From the NCBI RefSeq assembly GCF_900168125.1, contig NZ_FUZF01000001.1, positions 372,001-436,000 on the forward strand: a DNA stretch of 64,000 nt. The letters run 5' to 3'. Numbering within the stretch: the first letter of the stretch is position 1; every line of letters starts with the position of its first letter. Shown here piece by piece: positions 9,284 through 17,196 of this stretch. The notes beneath the pieces were generated by a model, which was not told the DNA's origin, ran no database searches, and saw nothing but the letters and a program-made list of their open reading frames with translations. This DNA comes from Sphingobacterium nematocida (lineage in GTDB: Bacteria > Bacteroidota > Bacteroidia > Sphingobacteriales > Sphingobacteriaceae). A program made the translations under genes and the position numbers.

Positions 9284-9603
9284 GATGTTAATTGATTAAA
9301 ATGTGAAAGAAATCCCTTGCGGAATGTTTTAAAAGGCTGCCACAGGAGCTCCTGCAACCAGAGACTGCACAGTATCGCGGCGACACCAACCAGTAAGCCA
9401 AATAGCGCTACTGTGAGGATGCCGATATCGAGTGTACCCGCTGCGGGATCTACGAAGATTAAGACTTTACCTATTAAAGTAAATAATAAGGTTATCAAAA
9501 CTAATCGTTTGAATAAGTAAAATTTAATATTTGAAAAGATAATATTATATCCTCGCTTCCATCCTGGATATGAAGCAGGTAATTGATTTGAAAGTGTTGT
9601 CAT
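9202..9603 (-). CDS. Multi-pass small membrane protein, unknown function
   Basis: 133 residues with about three or four hydrophobic segments (around 29-50, 58-84 and 109-131) and a short basic N-terminus, so it should sit in the inner membrane. Its 3' end overlaps the annotated start of the CHAP hydrolase, implying co-transcription. Size and position would fit a holin-like partner for a hydrolase, but I see no sequence motif that proves this. It could equally be an ordinary accessory membrane protein. Confidence 0.55.
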   Translation of the reverse strand: MTTLSNQLPASYPGWKRGYNIIFSNIKFYLFKRLVLITLLFTLIGKVLIFVDPAAGTLDIGILTVALFGLLVGVAAILCSLWLQELLWQPFKTFRKGFLSHFNQLTSWQQCILYFSVFFLMLYACLWVMGIVL

Positions 9604-9701
9604 TTTTTTAGTATTGAGATTTGAGTATTGAGATATGAGTGACGAGTGATGAGTGACGAGTAAGCTTTGTTACTTCGTCACTCTTTCACTTCATCTACAC
9701 C
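9604..9701. repeat. Degenerate short tandem repeat (GAGTATTGAGA / GAGTGACGAGTGAT units)
   Basis: Between two minus-strand genes the sequence runs as imperfect copies of an 8-14 base unit: GTATTGAGATTTGAGTATTG followed by GAGTGACGAGTGATGAGTGACGAGT-type copies up to about 9661. It then continues with inverted-sense pieces (CGTCACTCTTTCAC). There is no reading frame here. Confidence 0.6.
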
Positions 9702-10286
9702 CTACCCTTGATATTCAGCGAAGCTTCTGGTCACCGTGACTACTTTGTTCGGTTTGTCAACCATCGTGACGCGGTACTTAGCATCCATAAAATCCAGGTT
9801 CTGCATAGTCGTTGTATAAATCCATTCGCTATCCGATCTATCTTTCAGCACTGCCGCACCGGATTCAATGACAGCATCCTCGCTATCCAAAATCTCTACG
9901 CTTAGCGATCGGAGCACCATGACATCCTTAACATGGAAGCTGATCTTGTCACCAACCTCCCCCTCATAAGCTCTATCGTCTACGCGACGTACTTCAGGAT
10001 CGGTAAAATAATCTTTGAACGCTACGTTGTAAGCCGATTGATTGACGTTAGCTTTGGCTTTGTACTCTGCTTTCAGATCTTCGTCCAGCATGACACTCTT
10101 TGCGTACTGGGTAGCATCGTAAAACTTGTGCTGCACAGCAATCTGCTTTGCTGTCATTACCCTATCCGTAGTTATACGCGGTGTCTTCGCGATAATTGTT
10201 TGATCGCCTCGTTGACGAAACACGAGGTTTCTTCCGATCCTTCCTGATGCACCCTGCATCACGACGTTGTCTTTTGATTTTGCCAT
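9702..10286 (-). CDS. Conserved Bacteroidota protein, DUF6266-like N-terminus and Ig-like C-terminus
   Basis: 194 residues with no signal peptide. The start (MAKSKDNVVMQGASGRIGRNLVFRQRG) resembles the Gly-rich opening of DUF6266-type proteins (…SGKVGTVV…). The middle is helical, with KQIAVQHKFYDATQYAK recalling the T.AQ..QR..F segment of that family. Residues about 110-190 look like a beta-sandwich (…AVIESGAAVLKDRSDSEWIYTT…). Proteins of this type are common in Sphingobacteriaceae and some lie near phage or secretion genes, but the role is unknown. The family assignment is tentative. Confidence 0.6.
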   Translation of the reverse strand: MAKSKDNVVMQGASGRIGRNLVFRQRGDQTIIAKTPRITTDRVMTAKQIAVQHKFYDATQYAKSVMLDEDLKAEYKAKANVNQSAYNVAFKDYFTDPEVRRVDDRAYEGEVGDKISFHVKDVMVLRSLSVEILDSEDAVIESGAAVLKDRSDSEWIYTTTMQNLDFMDAKYRVTMVDKPNKVVTVTRSFAEYQG

Positions 10287-10599
10287 TTTTTTAAATTTTA
10301 ATTGACGTTTAAAAATCTATTTGTTGTCAAGCTATCCGGGGCGCCTTCCGTCGAGCATAACGAAACAAAGATTCACCCTATTTCTCATAAAACAATGGCT
10401 TACAAGCAGCTGCGAATGATTATGAAGGATTACGAATGATTATGAAGGAATATGAACAGTTGGTAGTTCATTCTTAGTTGTTTGCTAGTTGTTTCTTGTG
10501 CTTAGGCTAGTTATAGGCTAGTTCAACCTTAGTTCAGGAGGGGATTTATAAAGGGTAAAAAGCAGTTCCTAACAAGACGTAGGAACTGCCTAGTGCCTA
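10287..10599. repeat. Intergenic region with 20-bp direct repeat and GCTAGTT repeats
   Basis: The 17-base unit CGAATGATTATGAAGGA occurs at 10413-10429 and again at 10433-10449, a 20-base period. From about 10463 to 10530 there are further short repeats of a (G/T)(C/G)TAGTT unit. No gene is visible. The right end carries the terminator listed separately. Confidence 0.6.
10555..10589 (-). terminator. Intrinsic terminator of the 142-residue protein gene
   Basis: On the minus strand the arms GCAGTTCCTA and TAGGAACTGC enclose an 8-base loop and are followed by TTTTTACCC. It starts 10 bases after the stop of the minus-strand gene at 10600-11028. Confidence 0.85.
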
Positions 10600-11028
10600 T
10601 TAAGAATTAGTGTTGTTGATATTTGAAATAACTTCATAGCGTCTTATAGTTTCCAAGACTTCGTGCTTCAGGTAGTACGGTTTTTTATCGACCTCGTATG
10701 TTTTGAATAGTTTTTTCATTGTAGCGAATTTAGTATCCCCTACCTTAAGTAAACATTTAAGTTCTAAGGCATCGATAAGTTGTTCATTCAGTTCAATAGG
10801 TGGATCTATCCTCCCCTCCAACAATTCCAGCATTTGCAACGCCGTATCCAGCAACTGGTCAAAGCGATCGTATAGGGGAGCTGCCATGCCTTGCAGTACC
10901 GATGTGAGGCAGTCGTACTCCCGGCTGCATCGTAATTGATTACTAGTATGTGTGGTATGCGTACAATCTATCACCTGTACACAAGCGCATTGGTTGTTAT
11001 TCTGTTGTTTTTCATTTTTTGTTTCCAT
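10600..11028 (-). CDS. Possible winged-HTH/excisionase-like DNA-binding protein
   Basis: 142 residues. The N-terminus has several cysteines (CACVQVIDC…, plus LRCSREYDC) and the middle is helical. The C-terminal part from about 92 (ALELKCLLKVGDTKFATMKKLFKTYEVDKKPYYLKHEVLETIRRYE) has the layout of the excisionase/MerR-like wHTH found in many Bacteroidota mobile elements, where a short helix pair is followed by a basic wing and a 'Y…EV…I' helix. The gene is closed by its own terminator. The family assignment is by pattern only. Confidence 0.5.
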   Translation of the reverse strand: METKNEKQQNNNQCACVQVIDCTHTTHTSNQLRCSREYDCLTSVLQGMAAPLYDRFDQLLDTALQMLELLEGRIDPPIELNEQLIDALELKCLLKVGDTKFATMKKLFKTYEVDKKPYYLKHEVLETIRRYEVISNINNTNS

Positions 11029-11089
11029 GTCGATGATTTGTTTCGCATCTGCAGCATGCGGAGCTCATCGCTCTAAGACACAGGGATTA

Positions 11090-12103
11090 TTAGGTTTGAA
11101 TTACGGATTTTAGCTGGATACTATTACTCAACAATACCTTATCCAACTGTTGTTTATTTTCAATCTGCTGTTTTATTCTGTCGACGTATACCGGGCTTGG
11201 CGCCAAAAAGCCATGAAGCTCTATAGCCGATTTTGTCCATATCTCACGAAATACCTTTAGATCGTGCTTATTCAAATCGAGTATACCATCTTCATTGAGT
11301 GCCGATACCAGGTGCGCCAAAGACACCCTAGCTCCTTTTCGATACTCCGAAAACCAAGTTAACTGCTCCTCTTTAAAAAGCATAGCCAATTTGGCTTCCG
11401 TAAAGAGACACTGTCCTGAACGCAAGTAGATGTATACCCCCTCCCGTTGGGAAATTATGAATAAAATTTCCATAAGTAGAACAGAAACCTCTTCTATAAA
11501 GAGCTGTGTTCGTTCCGTACTTTCTTCAATTTCAGCTTCTACTTCATCCTCTGTAATAGTCATTTCATCCTCTGCGACGGCTTGCTCCAGGTACGTAGCG
11601 GATGATGGCGCTACCTTCTGTTCTATCCCATGAACCACTTTGGTGACCCAGCGCTCCATCACCCAAAATCCCCATGTCGTCCTTGGTTTATACCAGACCC
11701 AAGCTTCATAGGCAATAAACAGGAGGAGAAAAAAGACAAATCCACTACGCCAATACCTGGCTGAAATAAAACTATGCTCTGCTGTAGAAAAAATGAAGTA
11801 TAAGAATATCAAATTGATAGTTGTGACTATGGTAATCCCTGTCAAGAAAAATACAATTTTTCTTTTGCAACGCGGTATCCCGCCTGTTCTTTTACTATGA
11901 TTCAATACCAACACACAATATACGGCCTCTATGATTATCATATAAATCCCTACCGCTACACAAGTCGCCCAGTATAAAGGCCAAAATTTTGGTGCAGTGA
12001 GGTAGTCCATGATATCCAGAAATCTCCAATTGGTCGTAACCAAATAAGCTACAATAAAAACTCGTACAACATATTTTAAAACAAAAGCAAGGGCATTCAT
12101 CAT
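11090..12103 (-). CDS. Membrane protein with LytTR-like C-terminal domain, putative membrane-bound regulator
   Basis: 337 residues. Four hydrophobic segments (about 8-25, 42-67, 85-107 and 120-136) are followed by an acidic linker (about 185-210, DEMTITEDEVEAEIEEST). A C-terminal domain (about 215-290) with EILFIISQREGVYIYLRSG and FSEYRKGARVSLAHLV echoes the LytTR pattern (EI.YIE..GNY..I…F.RIHRS..VN). This suggests a transcription factor held at the membrane, as in some Bacteroidota LytTR proteins. The match is degenerate and made by eye, so DNA binding is not certain. It is divergent from the gene at 12346. Confidence 0.55.
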   Translation of the reverse strand: MMNALAFVLKYVVRVFIVAYLVTTNWRFLDIMDYLTAPKFWPLYWATCVAVGIYMIIIEAVYCVLVLNHSKRTGGIPRCKRKIVFFLTGITIVTTINLIFLYFIFSTAEHSFISARYWRSGFVFFLLLFIAYEAWVWYKPRTTWGFWVMERWVTKVVHGIEQKVAPSSATYLEQAVAEDEMTITEDEVEAEIEESTERTQLFIEEVSVLLMEILFIISQREGVYIYLRSGQCLFTEAKLAMLFKEEQLTWFSEYRKGARVSLAHLVSALNEDGILDLNKHDLKVFREIWTKSAIELHGFLAPSPVYVDRIKQQIENKQQLDKVLLSNSIQLKSVIQT

Positions 12104-12345
12104 CGTTAAAGGTTAAGTAGGTAATGTTGGTTAGTTTCTTGTTAAAAAACAAATTAACCTCTAATATAAAAAACAAAAGGTGAGAAGCCAAATACAATCG
12201 ATTAAATATCAATAAATATCTTTATCCTGCAACCAAATCCCCGAGTTTTCCACAATTTGGTGAAACGGTCAAAAAATCGAGATTTTCTCTCTATTTCCTA
12301 TCTCATAAGGCTTTTATTTGTGATTCATTTAAATTATAAATAATT

Positions 12346-12729
12346 ATGAAACAAGCATTAAATGCATCAGGTAGCGCCTTCGTACAGGCGAATGAATTAG
12401 CTCAAAGTCCAGCAGAACTTGCAGGGTCTATGTTATTATTGGAAACCAACTTTGACCAATGGATGGAGGAGCGCTTTGACCTCAGTTCCAGTCAGCGTAC
12501 GCAGATTGCTCATATGGAGCCCAACTTCAAAGCCAAGCTGGCCGAGGCCATTGCCCGGGAATTATCTGCCGGACGGAGTATAGCCTTTTCCAAAACCAAC
12601 AACGAAGAGAAAGAAGAACTTCGGGACAAGGACGTTTACATCTTCAGTTCAAAACGACAGTCGTACAGCTTTGGTTCGGCCGAAACGCGTGAAGAAGAAG
12701 GATTACAAATTCTAGTCGGTTACCGATAA
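12346..12729 (+). CDS. Hypothetical protein, 127 residues
   Basis: A soluble, mostly helical protein (MKQALNASGSAFVQANELAQSPAELAG…) with a Gln/Glu-rich middle and a beta-like end. I do not recognise the family. It is preceded by an AT-rich 242-base divergent promoter region shared with the membrane regulator on the other strand, and is followed 17 bases later by a terminator hairpin. It is therefore probably monocistronic. Confidence 0.6.
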   Translation: MKQALNASGSAFVQANELAQSPAELAGSMLLLETNFDQWMEERFDLSSSQRTQIAHMEPNFKAKLAEAIARELSAGRSIAFSKTNNEEKEELRDKDVYIFSSKRQSYSFGSAETREEEGLQILVGYR

Positions 12730-12746
12730 GTATCACCATCTGCTGT

Positions 12747-12793
12747 AAAACCTGTGGTAGTGCTTAGCAGCATGGGCATTGCCGCAGGTTTTG
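12747..12793 (+). terminator. Long terminator-like hairpin before the Crp-like gene
   Basis: The arms at 12747-12763 and 12776-12792 form a continuous 17-bp RNA stem including three G-U pairs, with a 12-base loop. The stem starts with AAAACC and ends with GGTTTT, so it could act in both directions. The T-run on the plus strand is short. Confidence 0.65.
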
Positions 12794-12817
12794 TAAGTAT
12801 GACCAAATCATCAGCGC

Positions 12818-13510
12818 ATGACAAAAAAAGAACGAATGGCCATTGCTCAATTTTCAGCCCACTGGGGCCGCTATACCGAGATCCAGCCTTATCAACAAAA
12901 ATGGCTCGCCAAGTATAGCAACTTTGCTACTTATGGTCGAGGCAAATGTATCTATGATCCGGAATGGCAAGAAGAGCGGGTATTCTATGTATGCAGTGGC
13001 TTGGTAGGCCGTATCGTCCAAAAAACAGTTTTGGTAAAGGTTCCTAAAAAAAATAAGCCTTCCGCGGAGCAGGAAGATGAAATTGAAAATGAAGACAAAA
13101 CATACCCTCAACTAAGGCGACGTATTCTTTCGGTCGGGATTCCGGGTATGGCCCTGATGTCTACCGACCATCTTTACAGCAGTACCCAATCCATTGGCGA
13201 AATTGTGGCGCTACGCCCCTGCGAGGTGCTGACTATCGACTACGAGGCCATCAGGCGCTTTATGATCGATGACCCGAGTCTCAATGGCATGCTCTATGCT
13301 CTAGCCAACAAGAAGAAACGGCAATTGGCCCGATTGCGGCAGCTGAATTCCCTCATGGATCCACAATCGGCCTATCTCAAATTTGCCGACACACTCCCCG
13401 AGCTATACAGCTTACTAAGCCAGACCGAACAACAAGATCTATTGGGGATATCACGAAGGACTATCAGCCGTGCCTCCTACCTATATGCCACAGGCAAGCC
13501 AAAGCGTTAA
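12818..13510 (+). CDS. Crp/Fnr-superfamily transcriptional regulator
   Basis: 230 residues with an N-terminal cNMP-binding-like beta-barrel (about 30-150, with GKCIYDPEW…VFYVCSGLVGRI) and a C-terminal helix-turn-helix (about 200-225, LLGISRRTISRASYL). A charged insert (KVPKKNKPSAEQEDEIENED) sits in the barrel. Residues expected to bind cAMP are not evident, so another ligand or none is likely. Members with this build are common in Sphingobacteriaceae near uptake loci. The target genes are unknown; the gene stands alone between a terminator and an unknown gene. Confidence 0.75.
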   Translation: MTKKERMAIAQFSAHWGRYTEIQPYQQKWLAKYSNFATYGRGKCIYDPEWQEERVFYVCSGLVGRIVQKTVLVKVPKKNKPSAEQEDEIENEDKTYPQLRRRILSVGIPGMALMSTDHLYSSTQSIGEIVALRPCEVLTIDYEAIRRFMIDDPSLNGMLYALANKKKRQLARLRQLNSLMDPQSAYLKFADTLPELYSLLSQTEQQDLLGISRRTISRASYLYATGKPKR

Positions 13511-13715
13511 TTAAAACTCGATATTTCATTTGCACTCCCTGCTGAGATCCCACAGTTACCGCCTCTATTTTTTAGCAGACAACATACTTTGCCCACCAAT
13601 AAATCCTCGTTTCACTTCCCTCCATCAAAAAAAGAGAATTTTGCGCCCCTTAGGGGCACAGAAACTCAAAAAACGAGTGCAGAACTTTGGATTATACCAT
13701 ATGTGTAATTCAAAG

Positions 13716-14540
13716 ATGAAAAGAGAACCTACATATCTAGAAAGCGAAATCCTGTATCAGGTGCTGGAGCTCCTCTATCGGGAGATCGACGAACTGATCC
13801 ACGAGCTGGCACCCGAGGGCTGGAACAACAGCCCCTACCACTTCCCCTTTGAGCTGATCGAGGGTGAGCGCGAGGCGCTGTACAAAACCTATGATACGGT
13901 AGCCTGTGCGTACGAGCGTAGGTTCGGCCCGATCATGCGTCAATACATCAGCAAGAGCCGCTACGAAATAGACTACATGACACGGACAGGTAGCAATCAT
14001 AACTATTCTGCCGAGCTGGTCTATCTGATCGAGCATGGCGTAATCCAACTGAGCGGTAGCGGACTCTTCTTTAAACCCAATGAAGCGACAATGCAGTATA
14101 TCATCGACCCCTTTGATGTGGAGGAGCAAAGCTATATACTCGGTATGGATATCGACCTCGCTAACACTGTAGACCCCTGTGTGTTAAGGATCACAGCTGC
14201 ACGAAGTGATGTATTGCTCTATATCGATCTCAGTGCTATATACGCCCGCATACTCCAAGCCTTCGGTGCGCTGGGATACGACTGGCGCTACCGCGATGTC
14301 GAGCTGGAAGACCTGTGGGTCGAAAGCGAGCTGATAGCTCGATTTAGCAATCTCAAGAGCCGCCATAGTCATGACAGCTACCTCGATATATTATCAGAAG
14401 TACTAACCGAAAGGCAAAATGAGCTACCTCCCGATGAGGTAATCGGTTACTTAAGTGTATACGAAAAACTTCCAGTAGGCTATCCACCGACATTAGAGGA
14501 TCTACAGCGTATTTCGTTAGGTCTGGATGGCTCGACATAA
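13716..14540 (+). CDS. Hypothetical protein, about 274 residues
   Basis: A soluble protein of unknown function beginning MKREPTYLESEILYQVLELL, mostly helical and acidic. The frame is open from 13530, but residues before the ATG at 13716 (or 13701) are basic and unlike the rest, so I prefer the internal start. Its codons are richer in G and C than those of the neighbouring intergenic DNA. I see no catalytic motif, signal peptide or membrane segment. Confidence 0.65.
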   Translation: MKREPTYLESEILYQVLELLYREIDELIHELAPEGWNNSPYHFPFELIEGEREALYKTYDTVACAYERRFGPIMRQYISKSRYEIDYMTRTGSNHNYSAELVYLIEHGVIQLSGSGLFFKPNEATMQYIIDPFDVEEQSYILGMDIDLANTVDPCVLRITAARSDVLLYIDLSAIYARILQAFGALGYDWRYRDVELEDLWVESELIARFSNLKSRHSHDSYLDILSEVLTERQNELPPDEVIGYLSVYEKLPVGYPPTLEDLQRISLGLDGST

Positions 14541-14669
14541 CTTCTTAACCTCATAACTATATAACTATACAGACTTGATAATCCCCGATGAAAAATCGGG
14601 ATTCCGATAAACCGGAAGACGCCAGGCTCGCATAACTACATAGCTGCTTAACTACGTAACAAAAAGAAA
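14541..14669. repeat. Short repeats and a hairpin before the MauE-like gene
   Basis: Imperfect copies of TAACTA(C/T)ATA occur at both ends of this gap (14551-14570 and 14634-14660). Between them is a hairpin, AATCCCCGAT / ATCGGGATT, at about 14579-14603. The style matches the repeat tract at 9604-9701. Confidence 0.45.
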
Positions 14670-15137
14670 ATGAAAACAAACACCTACATACTAAATACCC
14701 TAGTGGTACTGCTACTGACGCTGTGGATACCGAGCAGTCTATACAAGCTCATTTATTATGAAGCTTTTAAATCGGGGATCCTGCAGCAACCATTAAGCTA
14801 CACCGTCGCCTGGACATTGATCTATAGCCTGCCCGCTCTAGGGATGGTCACAGCAATCCTATTGGTAACCGAGCGCTTTCGCAAGGTGGGGCTGCTTCTA
14901 TCCAGCATACAGCTCATACTCTTCACGGGGTATATCGCACTGGTACTACTCAAGGTATGGGGCAAGCCCCCCTGCAGTTGCGGACTGGCGATACCTCAGA
15001 TGGGCTGGACAAATCACCTCTGGTTCAATCTATTTTTCTTAGCCATCAGTATTACAGGTTATGTGCTATATGTAAAAACGAGTAATAGTAAAAAAGATAT
15101 ACATGCGGATCCTGTTGCAGCCCAGCGTGTTTTTTAA
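14670..15137 (+). CDS. MauE/DoxX-type four-helix membrane protein with Cys-x-Cys
   Basis: 155 residues with four predicted membrane helices (about 9-25, 47-66, 73-97 and 115-134). A PCSCG motif (Cys102, Cys104) sits at the membrane edge. MauE-like proteins of this build work with periplasmic thioredoxin-like proteins in disulfide chemistry. In Sphingobacteriaceae they are often found with DUF6520-like small proteins, SusCD and TlpA, as here. It is followed 205 bases later by the DUF6520-like gene on the same strand. A redox role is inferred from family and neighbours. Confidence 0.75.
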   Translation: MKTNTYILNTLVVLLLTLWIPSSLYKLIYYEAFKSGILQQPLSYTVAWTLIYSLPALGMVTAILLVTERFRKVGLLLSSIQLILFTGYIALVLLKVWGKPPCSCGLAIPQMGWTNHLWFNLFFLAISITGYVLYVKTSNSKKDIHADPVAAQRVF

Positions 15138-15342
15138 AGAATCCATAGCAACAAACCTTACAGCGAATCCCGGTGGCTAGGCCACTGTGTGCAGGGCGTG
15201 TCGGCCAAAAGACCTTTCCGACTATCCATCCGATACTGATTGAGGCACCGTACTAAAAGATCAACAGATCCGGATAGCAAATCCCTCTTAATCTTTCCAG
15301 AGGAAAAAAAGGAAAGAAACACAAACAACAAACTATAGCATC

Positions 15343-15744
15343 ATGCTAAAAAACATCAAAAATTATGCAATGGCCTTGGCAGCCATCGTCATTGCATCAA
15401 CTAGTGCGACATTAATGTCGTTTAACACTTCGAAGAACATTGAGGCTGTAGCCAAACAGTCCACTGTACGATTTCAGTTCAACGGTAGTTCGAGCCCGGG
15501 GGCCGAGGCTAATCCTGCCAATTGGGATTACGCTCCTTCAGCTTCTTGTGGTTACCAAAGTAACAACGCGTGTGTGATTGAAGTCGCGTCAAATCTGGTT
15601 TCAACTATTGGTGGAGTTCTTAAGATAGATCCAGCAAAATTGAACACGCATTATTCAACAACTACATTACCTATGACTACAGATGCTAACGGCACAAGAC
15701 CAACACCGGGAGCGATCTATGAAGACATAGATAATAGAGACTAA
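15343..15744 (+). CDS. DUF6520-like small exported protein
   Basis: 133 residues. The N-terminal hydrophobic stretch (YAMALAAIVIASTSATLMSF) looks like a signal sequence. The mature part is small, lacks lysine-rich regions and has a Cys pair (Cys69 and Cys77, SCGYQSNNAC) that could form a disulfide. This is the build of the DUF6520 family, which is known only from Bacteroidota and has no assigned function. The gene lies after a MauE-like membrane protein and ends at a hairpin shared with the convergent SusD gene. The leader from 15138 to 15342 holds several short hairpins but no gene. Confidence 0.7.
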   Translation: MLKNIKNYAMALAAIVIASTSATLMSFNTSKNIEAVAKQSTVRFQFNGSSSPGAEANPANWDYAPSASCGYQSNNACVIEVASNLVSTIGGVLKIDPAKLNTHYSTTTLPMTTDANGTRPTPGAIYEDIDNRD

Positions 15745-15760
15745 TAAGTCTTGGGAAGTA

Positions 15761-15792
15761 AGGCTATCCTTTATGACAAGGATAGCCTCTTC
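15761..15792 (+). terminator. Terminator between convergent DUF6520-like and susD genes
   Basis: Perfect 11-base arms AGGCTATCCTT and AAGGATAGCCT with a 6-base loop, followed by CTTCTTATT. It sits 16 bases after the plus-strand stop and 10 bases before the end of the minus-strand susD, so it probably serves both. Confidence 0.85.
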
Positions 15793-15798
15793 TTATTA

Positions 15799-17175
15799 TC
15801 AATACGGGTTCTGTTCTAAACCTCCCAACCGTACAGCATCAACGGGTAAAGGTTGTGCATACCGAGCATCATTAGGTAACAAACTATATTGTATGCCCCC
15901 AACAAACCTTGACAACTTAATCTCTGCTCCTTCCACATTTAATCGTTTCAGATCACTGTAACGTATCCCCCGCATCAACAATTCCTTTCTGCGTTCCTGT
16001 AGTACCCAAGATAAGACATTGTCTTGATTCAGGCCTTGAGTCAAGTTATAAACTCCGTTCTTATATCTTTTTTGCAAAATCAACTTTATCGCATCTGTAG
16101 TAGCTTTGATATCCTTGTCTCTTGCTCGACACTCCGCTTTTATAAATAACAATTCAGCTGTAGTGATACCCGTAAAGCAAAAATTCGTATTTTCGCTGTA
16201 CATCCCTTTGAAGCGATATCCATCCGCCAAGGGCAAAAAATAAGCTTGCTTACGGAGATCGTTTGCTTCATAACTTTCATACAGTTCCTTCTCTATACGC
16301 GCATACATAGGATGTGCCGTAGATATAGAATAAGTACCAACGGCACTATAAAAGACCACTTCGGGATTATACTTGTTAGCAAAAGGTAGATTTGACCCTA
16401 ACTTTAAATTCGGGTCGTTAAAATCCATTACTTCACTATGAAGCATTAATGCAGAATCCGCATACAACTCTGCTCGGTGATAGTTTCGCATAGATAGGTA
16501 TGTACGTGCCAATGCGGCATAAGCTGCTGCCTTTGAAGGTCTCAAAGGGATTTCCACCCGATTACTGAGATAAGCCACCGCAATATTAAGATCGTCTATA
16601 ATCTTTTTGTATGAAGCTTTCAAATTTGACCTTGAAGTATTCACATTAAAATCCGATATCTCACGTAATACGATTCCCAAATCATTAGACGCTTCTTCTT
16701 CCCGATATGCTTTACAGAATGTCGTTACTAATGCAAGGTATGCATAGCCACGATAAAAGTGAGCAGATCCATAAATACGGTTGCGTATACCTATGTCTGT
16801 CTTTTTATCTACAATCTTATCCAAACCTTCCAAACACAAATTGGCATTATACACCTGCAGATAGAGGTTAGCCCAGTCATTAGGAAACGTATAATTCCGT
16901 AATTCCCATCGATAAGCTTCTTTTCCCACCTGAGTAAGTTTACTATAATTATTTTCTGGGAGAAAGTAATCATCTGATGCAGCCTCGGGCAACGAAGCAC
17001 TTCTTTTATTCATATATTCAGCATCGTCCAATATAGCTTGAAGGTCTGACAACTGAGTACCATCCGATTGGGAATAGTTCTGTTTTGCGTCCAAAAAGTC
17101 ACTGCAAGATAGCATCAGGAATATTCCTACAATACAACTACAGATTAGACTAATATTCTTTATTATTGAGTTCAT
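15799..17175 (-). CDS. RagB/SusD-family lipoprotein
   Basis: 458 residues. The lipoprotein signal ends at Cys24 (IFLMLSCSDF), followed by the usual FLDAKQNY start of SusD proteins. The C-terminal motif (RKELLMRGIRYSDLKRLNVEG) is a variant of the family's WxDLKR signature. It follows its SusC partner by 21 bases on the minus strand and is last in an operon with a TlpA-like gene and an unknown gene. The substrate is unknown. Confidence 0.9.
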   Translation of the reverse strand: MNSIIKNISLICSCIVGIFLMLSCSDFLDAKQNYSQSDGTQLSDLQAILDDAEYMNKRSASLPEAASDDYFLPENNYSKLTQVGKEAYRWELRNYTFPNDWANLYLQVYNANLCLEGLDKIVDKKTDIGIRNRIYGSAHFYRGYAYLALVTTFCKAYREEEASNDLGIVLREISDFNVNTSRSNLKASYKKIIDDLNIAVAYLSNRVEIPLRPSKAAAYAALARTYLSMRNYHRAELYADSALMLHSEVMDFNDPNLKLGSNLPFANKYNPEVVFYSAVGTYSISTAHPMYARIEKELYESYEANDLRKQAYFLPLADGYRFKGMYSENTNFCFTGITTAELLFIKAECRARDKDIKATTDAIKLILQKRYKNGVYNLTQGLNQDNVLSWVLQERRKELLMRGIRYSDLKRLNVEGAEIKLSRFVGGIQYSLLPNDARYAQPLPVDAVRLGGLEQNPY

Positions 17176-17196
17176 AATTCTATTATCTTATAGGGT

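Noticed and set aside
13530..13715. Start of the 336-codon version of the unknown gene at 13716
   Set aside because: The first 62 codons are basic and unlike the rest; ATGs at 13701 and 13716 precede the folded-looking part.
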